Assembly: GCA_013400155.1 (NCBI GenBank)
Contig: VXBM01000332.1
Location: 555,100 to 619,099, forward strand
Origin: Helopsaltes ochotensis
Taxonomy: Eukaryota > Chordata > Aves > Passeriformes > Locustellidae
DNA length: 64,000 nt
Direction: 5' to 3'
The first letter of the stretch is position 1. Each line of letters opens with the position of its first letter. The notes beneath the pieces were generated by a model, which searched no databases, was not told where the DNA came from, and saw only the letters and a program-made list of their open reading frames with translations. The position numbers and the translations under genes are program-made. Shown here one piece after another: positions 36,201-46,074 of this stretch.

Positions 36201-37975
36201 GTCATGTTTACGCAGTTAGAACACCCAGAGCAGAACCTGCAGGCAGTGGGGTCAAAGGAAAGAAAATTCCCTGATTTCTTGGGGCGAGGAGGAGAAAGCA
36301 GGGGTTTAGTCAGAATATGAAAGCCAGTGTTTTGGGCTGTAAGATGTTCTCAAGGCAGTTAGCACTTTACAACACCAGTGTTGCTGGAGCTGGGCGTGTG
36401 CTGTAAGACCTCAGCGATGGTATCTATATCTCCTCACGGAGCAGCATTTTATGGGAGAAGTGTCACTTGGTTTTCCCATGTCCATATGCCTGCTGGGCTT
36501 GGGCCCCTGGCACAGATTCCTCTGGCAGGAAGTGGGAGTCGTTTCTTTGGAACACTCGTTTGAGCCTGGTTGTGTTTGGGAAGGCAGAGCAGCACACTGG
36601 AGTGCTGAGAGAGCTCTGGAAAGCCCCAAGCTTCTGTACATCTCCTGGGCAGCATTTCAAGCTGTGCCTGGAACGTTTGCACTGCTCAGGGCTGGGATCC
36701 TCTCCCGAGGCCCATAAGAAACCCTGAGGCTGTAACTGGCCATAACTCTCTGGCATCACAGATTTTCTCAGCTCTCCTTAGACGTATCCAAATACCAGTC
36801 CAGAACTGTCACACCCGTTTTGAACGGCCCAGGCCCTTTCATCAGCTATTTGTAGAATTACTTTATTAGCAACTTTATTTTATACACTTGACAGTAATGC
36901 TCGAATCTGAGGAGTGCATATTCCAGTCTTCCTTGGCTCACTTCCTCTGACTTATTTACTGACTTCCACCTTGATTTTTCTGTTAATTTGGAGCCCACTC
37001 AAGAGGACACATATAGGTGACCCTATAGGAGATGCAGATGTGATTTTGATCACCTCCACAGAGGTTGCACCATTCTCCTCTGCTTCCATCACAGCTTTCC
37101 ATTGTCTGTTCTTTGTGTGACCTATGCATTGACTTGGGCTCTAATATTCACTTCAGAACTGATAATGTTTGTGTTACGTCTTAAACATGGGGTCAGGGGG
37201 TAGTTAGAGCTTTTTCAGCTTATGTGACCTCTCCTAGCAAACTTTGAAGGGCAGTTGTTGACCAGTCCTGGCACTGTTTGCTCTGCAAGGAAGCAAGGTC
37301 TGTAAAAAGGCTTATTACACAATGTAAGTGATTTTCTTTTTGCTAAGCAAATATTTGCAATATGTTTTGGGAGATCAAGCATTCAAAGTGAAAAAGTAGG
37401 ATACTGGCCAGGGACACGGGAAGCACATAAATGACACCTCTAATTGGGAGAACATAGGCTGGTTTTAGTGTCTTGGCTCTACAAGGAAGCCAACACAGGT
37501 TCCTACCCTGATTTTCATTGAGCTCTAAGGCTTTAGGCATCCCGACAAATCTGGAAAACTTTTTCCCGAATTGTCTTTACTTCAACAGCTGCACTCGTTA
37601 CTCTTACAAAAAACAGGGTTCTGTGGAACAGGGACAAATCCTATGACTTTAACAAATGAGCAAGGTCCTAAGGTGGCGCTTTCCTAGAGGGTAGTTTATT
37701 TTATAAATGCCTGCAGTAACTAACAGTGCCCAGTTATGGAGAGTGTGTCGCCATCTGGATGCCTGCTCGCAGCTGGTATCATAATTTTCGGATCATTCCT
37801 TTGGCTTGAATCAAAGTTGCAAAGACAGTATGTGGCTTAAACTTGGCTCGGGAGTAGCAGATCAACTCTAGTCAACATCTAACTTGCACATGTACATCTG
37901 TCCCTGTGCTGTGGTATTGACAGGAGCCTCAATTTATATGCCTGCAGTTTATAAACAGCAAGAATACTGGAAATG
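33287..37975. other. Intergenic region downstream of PCK1, no gene seen
   Basis: Increasingly AT-rich towards PCK1. Frames here (for example 33,367-33,987 on the + strand) carry no family signature. Nothing resembling ZBP1, which sits in the equivalent interval in mammals, was recognised. Confidence 0.6.
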
Positions 37976-37979
37976 AGGT

Positions 37980-38613
37980 AATATTTTGTATAAACATTTA
38001 TTTTATAGTTTAAGAACAAGCCATTCAAAACATCTGGAAATCACAAGAACATGAGTAATATATAATAGCAATATCTTAAATATGCATTAGTAATATAAAG
38101 TCATCTTTCACTCTGATAGAAGTTACAACTTCATTTTTCTAAAAAGTATTTAAGACATGAAATATGTTTAGGTAATACATATATACAGCATCTAATTTTC
38201 TCTCCTCTTTCGAGTGGAGTTTGAGACCCCAGAGGTTTCTGTGATGGAAACAATGTGCTACAACTTGAAGGCTGGATTGGTTTGGATTGTATATGCAGAA
38301 CTAGGCAAATAATTTACACCCATCATGGCTCTGTGTGCATGTAAGTGACAGAGCAGGGGCTTCAGACCCTGCACACGTGCACTCCCACAGCTGCTCACCT
38401 ATTCACAACAACCGATGTAGTTATAAATCATTAGGTCTGGAGTTATTTCTAGAATGTCTCTGTGTCTATATCCTAACTAAGCTATGACCTACTTTCATTA
38501 TAACCCCCTGCCCATCAGTAGTGTGCTGTTATGCTTCCAGTGGTGATTTGGTAAAACGTGTTTGCCCTGCCTTAGCATGTGCGAATTGATAAATACTTGT
38601 GGGTTTGATCAGC
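37980..38613 (-). other. PCK1: PCK1 3' UTR
   Basis: AT-rich sequence following the PCK1 stop codon, ending just past an AATAAA on the minus strand at 37,997-38,002. With the exons it gives a spliced mRNA of about 2.6 kb before the tail. The exact cleavage site is estimated. Confidence 0.75.
37997..38002 (-). promoter_or_regulatory. PCK1: PCK1 poly(A) signal
   Basis: AATAAA on the minus strand (TTTATT on the plus), about 610 bases past the stop codon, in an AT-rich context with T-rich sequence downstream on the transcript strand. Confidence 0.7.
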
Positions 38614-39068
38614 TTACAGCTGTTTTATCCTCATCTCTAAGGCAAGCAACTCCCTTTCTATTTCATAGGGAAGGTCAGCATTAACTTGCACTTCGAAGTA
38701 TTGCTTGATTTCTTCTACCTCCTTTTCCCAGAACTCTTTTGAGATCTCAAACAGTTCGGTCAGGTTGACATCTTCTAAACCCTTCAAGTTCAAAGCAGCA
38801 TCAGTAGGGACGTAACCTATGGCAGTTGGTTTGGCAGAGGCTTTCCCTTCAATTCTGTTGAACATCCACTCCAGCACGCGGGAATTCTCTCCGAAGCCAG
38901 GCCACAGGAATTTCCCTTGGCTGTCTTTCCGGAACCAGTTAACGTGAAAGATCCTGGGCAGTTTTGCAGCTGGACGATGGGCCATGCTCAGCCAGTGGGC
39001 CAAGTATTTGCCAAAGTTGTAGCCAAAGAAAGGCCTCATGGCAAATGGATCGTGCATAATGATTTTGC
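38614..39068 (-). CDS. PCK1: PCK1 exon 10, coding part
   Basis: Residues 472-622 and stop TAA. It opens after an AG acceptor in phase 1 (GC completing a Gly codon) with KIIMHDPFAMRPFFGYNFGK. It holds the guanine-binding aromatic residues W516, F517, F525 and F530 and ends LALEMRIKQL. Confidence 0.97.
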
Positions 39069-42000
39069 CTGTTCGAAACAGATGGAGAAGGTGAGGGAAG
39101 AAACAGCACATTTATTCTCAAGCACAAAGATTCAGACCCTCCCAGGGTTTAGTGCCCGTGATCCCTTCACCACCCTTCAGAACCAAAGAGCTTTAAGAAA
39201 CAACACAAGCATTATCCTTGATGCACGAAAGGTTCAAATTAAATTAATTTTCGTTATTAAATTACTTAAATCTCAGGTCAAGCAGCTTAAATGAAGATCC
39301 TCATGAGATGGCTATCATTCATGCATTTATGTTGAGCCTTAGCAGAAGAGAAAATTTAAATTTGTTTATCTCAGACTGTAACAAGAACTCCCTGTCAAGG
39401 CTTTTGGCAATCCTGTGCCTGTGTCCTGTTCTGTATACTTGCCACCTAAGGGATTATTTTGCTTAATTTGACTTTTACAGAGAATTTGGCTGTTAATTCC
39501 AGTACAAATATTTTCTATTGTGAAAATGCACAGGTTGCAAAATTAGCTGCCAAGACTGAAATGTGAAAGAGCAGGGGGAAGGAGAGGGCAGGCAGTCCAG
39601 AGGGACCTGCTTTTAATACAGGTAGACAGATTAAATTTTGATTTACCTTTGTGCTCTGCAGCTGCTGTTGCTTCAGATCTCATGGCTGCTCCTACAAATA
39701 CTCCATGTTTCCAGTTAAAGGCCTCATACACAAGAGGGACACCTATAAAGAACAAAATCACTTCAGTAATTAGAGGTCCAGAAAAATTTTTGTGACAGGT
39801 TTTGCTATCTGAAATAGTGCTGAGAATGCATATGTTTGGATAATGTATTCTAATTTTTCCTGGTGTTGTTTGGTTTTTTTTTAATCAGTTCATTTCCTGC
39901 TCTATTATAGCAAAGAAGTTTAAATGAATGTTTTCAAAACTGGCTACTGATTACTGAACACATCCAGTGGGAGATATCTGGGACATCAGAATCTCCAGCA
40001 GATTTTAGTGACAATAGAATCTGGTCCTGTGGTCATATTAGATCACACCTAGCATTACTTCTATTTCTTTTCCAACTTGAGGTGACCTTTAGCAGAACAA
40101 TTTAATTTAGTTCCTTTTCTTTAAACTATCTAAAACTGATTCATTTCTCTAACCACTTGCTAACTGAACTACTTAAACTACAGGCAAATTGACACCAACA
40201 CAGCAATTCTCTGTGTGTCTACTCTCCATGTTAGTGGGTTCTGATCTCCCTCCAGCCCTTTTTTATTATTATTACCTGTTTTGTGTTAACATCAAACAAC
40301 TCAGACACTGAAAGACCAGTGGCTGGAAGCGTGTGTGCCAAAGGCTAACACAGAGAAATTGGACTAACGTGGTTATTTCCTTGCTTTTGCAGCTGTGAAA
40401 GCAAAACCTGTGTCTATGCCCAGCTGTGTGTCAACCCTTCTGTGGCCAGCACTTCAGCCTGGAAACGTGGCTGCTGCATCTCTTACCAGCTGGTCTGCGG
40501 CCTCCAAAAATGATCCCTTCGATGGGAACGCCCTCAGGAGATTCCCAGGCAGGATCCATGATGGGGCACTGCCTGGCTGGGGAGCAGAACCTGGAGTTGG
40601 GGTGAGCACAAGGTTCTCCTGCACAGAACGCAATAAAAAAGGCCACGATGGCAGAATTAATTTAAATTTATTCATTAATTTCAAAGAAAGACAAGAGAGG
40701 GCCAATGGTGTGGGCCAGGTACCGTTGTCTGGGGTCCAATCCTTGTTCTTCCATGAGGTCACTGTTACTCCAGCTGGCAGGGGCTCATCAATACCCTCCC
40801 AGTAAACACCTCCATCACTGGTTTCTGCCACGTTGGTAAAGATGGTGTTCTTGAATATGGTTTTAATAGCATTGGGGTTTGTTTTGACTGAAGTTCCGGG
40901 GGCGACCCCAAAAAAGCCATTTTCAGGATTGATTGCCCTTAAGTTGCCTGGAAGTTAAATGACAAAAATATAAGTGAATCAAACTGATTTAATTCTATCC
41001 AGAAGTTTGTAGCATGTCTTACTGCACCTACAGCAACCTGTAACACATTCCAATTTAATTTCCATACCTTGTTCATCAAATTTCATCCAGGCAATATCAT
41101 CACCCACACACTCAATTTTCCATCCTGGCAGGCTTGGGTTCATCATGGCCAAGTTCGTTTTTCCACATGCACTAGGGAATGCTGCAGCAAAGTACTTCTT
41201 TTTACCTTCTGGATTGGTTATTCCCAGGATCTATTGAAAAATTAATGCAACTGTTAAACACAGTCTTTTTCTCTTGCACTTTTCATTTTGGAGATTGTCT
41301 CCAAGCAAGTGGAAATGATAAAATATGGAATTATGCTCCTACAGAAGAAACACCCCATAATATTGTTGACAAATAACTCAAGCTGTACTTTTTAAATCAG
41401 AGAGTCAATTCTTTTTGCCATTAGAATATCTCTAAGAAATTCTTATTTTTTTTTAAATGTTAGGTCTGTATATAATAAACATTTGTTTTCATTTTGCTGA
41501 TTAAAGACCATATACATCTGTGTTTCTCTGTCGAGACAGAAGAAAACCAGGCAATATTCTTTTGGCTGCACCAGTGGAGTGAAGGGAAAGCACTTTGTGC
41601 ATGGATATTTCTGCTCTCCTTAAAGACCACAGATGTTTTTTTCTAAGGCTGTTCTCTTATGCACTTGGAAATTCTTTTTTTCAGTGGTATTTTATGGTGG
41701 TAGAATGTTTAAAGGACAGGAGAAATTAAAAGCCAGGAAGGTTACACACAGAACTCTCTTAGAAAATCTGATATTTACAGGTTTTTGGGAGCATAGACCT
41801 CTTTACAATTTGGCCCAGTGATGATGTTCAGGCTCTGCTCAAGTACATGGGGCTGCCTACAAGAAGTCACTCTCAGAAGCTCCAAATCTTGCTCGTTTTA
41901 TGCCATTACAGGTACTATTTAAAATGTTTAATACTTTGCCTTGCAAGCAGTTTTCTATTCCTCACGAGCCTGGCACATGACAGATTCCTATCTAAAGTTA

Positions 42001-45000
42001 CAGGACTATCCATATGAGACTAATTTCATCGATGGCGAGACGGGTGACGGATTTATGTGGCTCTAATTTGGGGTTTAACGGCTGCTCAAACACACAAGAT
42101 TTAATAGCTCTTACCAGCATGTGCTCTGCGAGCCAGCCCTCCTCTTTGGCCAGTCTGCTGGCAATCCGGAGAGCAAAGCATTTCTTCCCCAGCAAGGAGT
42201 TTCCTCCGTAGCCGCTGCCAAACGAAATGATCTCCCTGCGATCCGGGAGATGAGCAATCAGCGTCAGCTCCGGGTTGCACGGCCAGTTGTTGATTAATGG
42301 CTCTGCAGAACAGAATGTTGTACTCGTGAACGCAGCAATTTCCATGCTTGATCACGCTGTTGTTTCATCAGCACCGAGTCTCTGACAGCAACCCACACCA
42401 GATGCTTCAAGGAAATCCCTGGTAAGTACTAGGGATAATAATCTCCTTTCCATGGAACTCTCGTTGAGCTTTGATTCCTTTAACTGGGTTTTGAACCTAG
42501 TGCTGTTTACAGAACCACCCTGCTCTTCTGTGGTGAGGGTGTCCCATGTGCTGAGGACATGCACTCAGCTCCAAAACACAGCCCTGGGAATTTCCAGGGG
42601 TTTTTAATGGTTCCAGGGGTTTTTAATGGTTCCAGGGGTTTTTAATGGCTCTTACCTTTTAGCGGCAGAGGGCATCCAACCGAGTGAAGGCATTTTACAA
42701 ACTCCCCATTGCCCAGGGCTTTCAAAACATCTGTTCCCATCCGTGTCATGATCCTCATGCTGGCCACTACATAGGGTGAATCCGTCAGCTCGATCCCAAT
42801 CTTGGACAAAGGTGAGCCAATAGGCCCCATGCTGAAGGGGATGACATACATTGTACGTCCTGGAAAACAGGAAGCAGCAAAATGTGGTCAAGAGCAAAAC
42901 AAGGAACATTTGAAGTAACCTTTATTAACATGGAGGTTGTTTCTCAGTCCTTTAAAAGCTGTTTGTCTTTGTGAGAGCTTCTGATGATGTTTAAAGAGCT
43001 GCAGCTTTCTGTTTGTCTAATTGTGTAGCAAGAAGTTTTATCTTAAATGCTGAAAGCCGCAGTTCAGACAGATTGTCTAGCCAGGAGTAAGGGGGAGTGA
43101 AGGCCAAGTTCTCTGCGGGTGTAAATCCCTGAATCTGAAATTATTGCCGTGGGTAGGGGGTCCTTCCTTCTCATCTCACCTCCTATCTGCTCCTCAGTTG
43201 CTGTGTGGCCTCCTGAACCAAGTCACACAATTTTTATACTTAGACACTCTTAAGGAAAAGCAAGAGTGCAGGAAAGAGACTGAGGACTGTCCTTGCCCAG
43301 GTATTTGTGTCTATGGTGAAGATCTGCACGAAATCAGTGCAGTGACTATCGGTGGTATAAGGCTCAATCTTCAGCTCAAATTGTTCTTCAAAGATTACAG
43401 TCACTTCCAACAGTAGTAAGTGTCTCAGCAATGCTGGCAGTTCAGTGTCAATCATCTTTTCCTTGCCTACCTTGCATGCAGCCTGGGAACCTGGTGTTGA
43501 AGGCTTTCTCAAAATCTTCCTCAGACATCCAGCGCCCCAGCTGGCTTGTTCCAGTTTTAGGCATTGGAGTGGTATCTCTCTGCTCTTGAGTGATGATGAC
43601 AGTTTTGCTCTCAATTCTTGCCACATCTCTTGGATCAGTGAGAGCCAACCAGCTGCATTTCACCAAAAATCAGGAAATTAGACTTTAATTATCAATATAG
43701 CATTCTTACCCTCCTGTGGGACCACTCTAGCACAAAAGGCTACTAAAACAATGCTTTGTAAGGCGAAAATTAGCGACACAGCAGTATAACAGATAATCTC
43801 AAAAATCAGTCAGATACTTTCTCTCATACAAATTGTTTTAAGACTTTCCAGTAATAATAACAAATAATACGGCCTAGGAAATTCTTGTTACATGTTAATA
43901 CTCCTTTGCTTATTATCTCAGCCTTATTCTCTGTTGCTAACTTTCAGGGGAAAGTTAATCTTGTTTAATTCTCATTCTCATCAGTGTGAAGTTGTTTTGT
44001 ATGGGGACCACAAAAATGATGCTTCAAGCCAAGTGGATGCCAAGGAAAGTAGTTTAAGTGTTGGTATAAGTGCCAGAGAGATCAGAACCTAGCTTAGTGG
44101 ATTGGCATAGTCCCTTAAGTTAGAGGCATTACAAAGGAAATACTGAGTATGAGCACGATCATGAGAAGTGAAGGAGTTTATTAAAGGGGATTCTTTTTCC
44201 CCTCTAAGGAATTTTTGCCATCTATTTACAATAGAGGGGATTGTTTTACATTTTCACCTCTGTGCATCGAAATTTTCCACGAGTATAAAAATGTTCTAGT
44301 TGGGCTGTCATAACCATCATCACTACAGCTAAGCATATAATTAACAATGAATAATTTATCTGGTGAATCTTGCCCTTTTCTCTCCCAAATAGTCTGCAAA
44401 CAGATTGCCAAATTCCTGCACTTAGTTATTCAAAAGTCTTTGCAGATTTCTCCCATGAAGATCTCGTGGTTGGCACGTAATTCTCGAGTATGCACTTGTT
44501 GTTAATATTCTCTTTTCATGTTCAGTTAGTTGGGAGAAATGATGAAATATTTGAAAAAAGTATTTGCAGAATACATTAGAGTCAAAGCTCATCGGCACGA
44601 TATGAATAATGCCTGTACTGAATAAAATTTGAACACCCACAGACCTATTTGAATGCCACAAAAAAGTATGTGATGAATAAACTAATTGGCTAAAATAGTA
44701 GAATTCTTCAAAAGAAGATTTGCTCAATAATATTTAGCCATTGCTAATGATAAGTTGCCTAAGTCTCATGACATTATTTCAGTTCCCTGGTGCAACTAAT
44801 CAATAGAGAAAATCTACAGTTGGTAGTCCAATTGAATAATATGCTTTATGCTAATTTTTGGAGGAAAAAGTTTGCTTTTCCTCAGTATTTCACCTATGTA
44901 AGCTATAGTTCCAAAATGTTTGTGGAAAGCAAATATTGGAGAGCTATAAGAAGTTTTTAAAGTAAACAGGATAAAAATGAATTTTCCAATTCTGAGATGA

Positions 45001-45250
45001 TACTTGGTTTCATTTAGGCTACTCACCAGTTCTCATATTTGTTCAGCTTCTTGATCATGCCTTGTTCCACCATGATGTCCAGAATTTTTTTGTTCTCTTC
45101 CTCCGAGCCATCGCAGATGTGAATGCACTCAGGCTGGCACAGCTTGGCATTGGTTTCGATGAAATCCCTCGCTTCTGGAGACAGACTCTCCAAATCCCCC
45201 TGGACAACCTTGGGCATGACGTTCATCTCGGCTTTCAACTGTGGGGGCAT
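38614..45250 (-). CDS. PCK1: Cytosolic phosphoenolpyruvate carboxykinase (GTP), complete, nine coding exons
   Basis: Catalyses GTP-dependent conversion of oxaloacetate to phosphoenolpyruvate, a control step of gluconeogenesis and glyceroneogenesis in the cytosol. Coding exons: 45027-45250, 43471-43652, 42656-42859, 42115-42302, 41068-41230, 40723-40947, 40487-40618, 39647-39742 and 38614-39068. They sum to 1,869 bases, exactly 622 codons plus stop, the canonical length. All borders are GT/AG and phases agree. Visible residues in family numbering: R87, Y235, K244 and H264 (Mn ligands), P-loop FPSACGKTN with S286, C288, K290 and T291, D311, N403, R405, R436, and the guanine-pocket residues W516, F517, F525 and F530. 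The start ATG has A at -3 and begins MPPQ as in human PCK1. There is no mitochondrial presequence, which argues against PCK2. The gene looks intact and is head-to-head with CTCFL. Confidence 0.98.
39647..39742 (-). CDS. PCK1: PCK1 exon 9
   Basis: 96 bases, residues 440-472, reading VPLVYEAFNWKHGVFVGAAM and then the AAAEHKG segment of the mobile omega-loop lid over the active site. TATAG acceptor, donor AAAG|GTAAAT. Confidence 0.96.
40487..40618 (-). CDS. PCK1: PCK1 exon 8
   Basis: 132 bases, residues 396-440, EPCAHPNSRFC to IIFGGRRPAG. It carries N403, R405 and R436 of the substrate site. TGCAG acceptor, GCTG|GTAAGA donor. Confidence 0.96.
40723..40947 (-). CDS. PCK1: PCK1 exon 7
   Basis: 225 bases, residues 321-396, NLRAINPENGFFGVAPGTSV to the DWTPDNG end. 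Separated from exon 8 by an intron of only 104 bases and from exon 6 by one of 120 bases. Confidence 0.96.
41068..41230 (-). CDS. PCK1: PCK1 exon 6
   Basis: 163 bases, residues 267-321. It contains the P-loop (FPSACGKTN: S286, C288, K290, T291) and the kinase-2 motif with the metal ligand D311 (ECVGDDIAW). Confidence 0.97.
42115..42302 (-). CDS. PCK1: PCK1 exon 5
   Basis: 188 bases, residues 204-266, EPLINNWPCNPELTLIAHLP to GWLAEHML. It carries Y235 and the Mn ligands K244 and H264, and ends exactly on a codon before GTAAGA. Confidence 0.97.
42592..42648. repeat. 19-bp tandem repeat, three copies, in PCK1 intron 4
   Basis: TTCCAGGGGTTTTTAATGG occurs three times in a row (42592, 42611, 42630) without differences. 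The array ends only eight bases from the exon 4 border on the intron side. Confidence 0.95.
42656..42859 (-). CDS. PCK1: PCK1 exon 4
   Basis: 204 bases, residues 136-204, RTMYVIPFSMGPIGSPLSKI to VGCPLPLK. TTCCAG acceptor, AAAAG|GTAAGAG donor. Confidence 0.97.
43471..43652 (-). CDS. PCK1: PCK1 exon 3
   Basis: 182 bases, residues 75-136. It starts by completing Cys75 (TG|C) and contains R87 in WLALTDPRDVARIESKTVII. Ends FPGCMQ plus one base of Gly, at CAAG|GTAGGC. Confidence 0.97.
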
Positions 45251-45280
45251 TATTGAAGCTGTTGGGGATCTTGTTGATGG
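45027..45280 (-). CDS. PCK1: PCK1 exon 2 (30 bases of 5' UTR plus coding residues 1-75)
   Basis: Acceptor TATTTTGCAG at 45,281-45,290. The first ATG is at 45,248-45,250 with A at -3. The exon encodes MPPQLKAEMNVMPKVVQGDL through MIKKLNKYEN and two bases of Cys75, ending TG|GTGAG. Coding part 45,027-45,250, 224 bases. Confidence 0.95.
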
Positions 45281-45453
45281 CTGCAAAATACTGATCACAA
45301 TCTAAAATCAAATAGATTTAAGTGTGTTAGCATACTTTCCGTTCTATCCGGTGTCACAAAGCCTAACAGCTTGTAACACGAAGACTTTGCGGTGGACTTG
45401 ATTATGTACTGATTTAAAATCAAGGTAGGGAACTTGGATCACTGTTAATTTCA

Positions 45454-45510
45454 AGGTGGAAAAAATAGAGGCCATCCTACTAATTTAAGGTGGAAAAAAT
45501 AGAGGCGATT
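45454..45510. repeat. Direct duplication in PCK1 intron 1 flank
   Basis: AAGGTGGAAAAAATAGAGGC appears twice about 34 bases apart, with near-identical flanks, just downstream of exon 1 on the minus strand. Confidence 0.85.
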
Positions 45511-45519
45511 CTTACTTAC

Positions 45520-45615
45520 TGTCTATGTAAGGTGGGGATGGATGCCAGAGAGGATTTTGCCGTACCTTTCAGCTGAGCCCGTTTCACTTGCCTTGCAGCT
45601 CTCTTCCAATCGCTG
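45520..45615 (-). other. PCK1: PCK1 exon 1 (non-coding) and start region
   Basis: The downstream border is a strong donor, ACA|GTAAGTAAG, at 45,519. The upstream end is estimated at 25-31 bases past the TATA-like box. Together with 30 bases of exon 2 this gives a 5' UTR of about 126 bases. A weaker donor, AAAG|GTACGG, lies inside it and could be used instead. Confidence 0.65.
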
Positions 45616-45638
45616 CTTTCCAAGGATGTGCCTCCTTC

Positions 45639-45646
45639 CTTAAATA
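45639..45646 (-). promoter_or_regulatory. PCK1: PCK1 TATA-like box
   Basis: TATTTAAG on the minus strand, 24-31 bases before the estimated start. Mammalian PCK1 promoters also use a TATTTAA-type box. Confidence 0.65.
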
Positions 45647-45697
45647 TTCTTCGTGGTAGTGCCCATCCCACCAGTTGAGGTGAGGGAGGCTTGTCCT

Positions 45698-45705
45698 TTA
45701 CATCA
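45698..45705 (-). promoter_or_regulatory. PCK1: CRE-like element of the PCK1 promoter
   Basis: TTACATCA on the + strand (TGATGTAA on the transcript strand), one base from the mammalian PCK1 CRE TTACGTCA. It lies at about -83 to -90, the position of CRE-1 in rat PCK1, which takes CREB and C/EBP in the cAMP/glucagon response. The C to T/G to A change removes the central CpG. Confidence 0.55.
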
Positions 45706-45754
45706 CCACTGGATGTGTCTTGGGACAGTGCCACTGACATTGTCATCATGCAGA

Positions 45755-45793
45755 GTTGTCAACAAAGCAGCCCTGGCGGGGTAATCATTTAAC
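45755..45793 (-). promoter_or_regulatory. PCK1: Candidate FOXA/FOXO and HNF1-like sites upstream of PCK1
   Basis: GTTGTCAACAAA at 45,755-45,766 reads TTTGTTGACAAC on the transcript strand, a forkhead-type core. GTAATCATTTAAC at 45,781-45,793 matches the HNF1 palindrome GTTAATNATTAAC imperfectly, at about -166 to -178, close to the HNF1 region of the rat promoter. Both are motif calls only. Confidence 0.35.
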
Positions 45794-45971
45794 AGGCCTG
45801 ATTAATGAATGCTGAAAGCGGAGGTTCTTAGCCCCTCAGTTTGCTGTTTTGAAGTAGTTACAAAATTTAGCAGTTTAACCAAACATTGATCCAATTTGGC
45901 TTTGAAATCAAAAACGTCATAACTTCTCGGCGTGTGGGAAAGGTTGAGTACAAAGAGTTTCTGAAACCAGG

Positions 45972-46073
45972 AACACAGAGGTCATGCACGGAGGCAAAGT
46001 GCAGTTGGCACATTTTGTAGGCAGATGGTCACTAGTTGGCTGTGAAGTGGAGGCTCGTCCAAGGAGTGTTTAC
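45972..46073 (-). promoter_or_regulatory. PCK1: Candidate distal PCK1 control motifs (DR1-like and forkhead)
   Basis: AACACA-G-AGGTCA at 45,972-45,984 is a weak DR1 (one good half-site) near -360, and TGTTTAC at 46,067-46,073 is a forkhead core near -455. In rat the equivalent interval holds the AF1/AF2 glucocorticoid accessory sites. The match is suggestive only. Confidence 0.25.
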
Positions 46074-46074
46074 T

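Noticed and set aside
38917..39294. Plus-strand frame of 125 codons over PCK1 exon 10
   Set aside because: Antisense shadow of PCK1; the coding strand is clear.
40395..40805. Plus-strand frame of 136 codons over PCK1 exons 7-8
   Set aside because: Antisense shadow of real PCK1 coding sequence.
38614..45250. PCK2 (mitochondrial PEPCK) as an alternative identity
   Set aside because: No N-terminal presequence, exactly 622 codons, MPPQ start, and synteny with CTCFL all indicate PCK1.
45516..45749. Minus-strand frame of 77 codons at the PCK1 promoter
   Set aside because: It covers the TATA-like box and non-coding exon 1. A chance frame, not an upstream protein.
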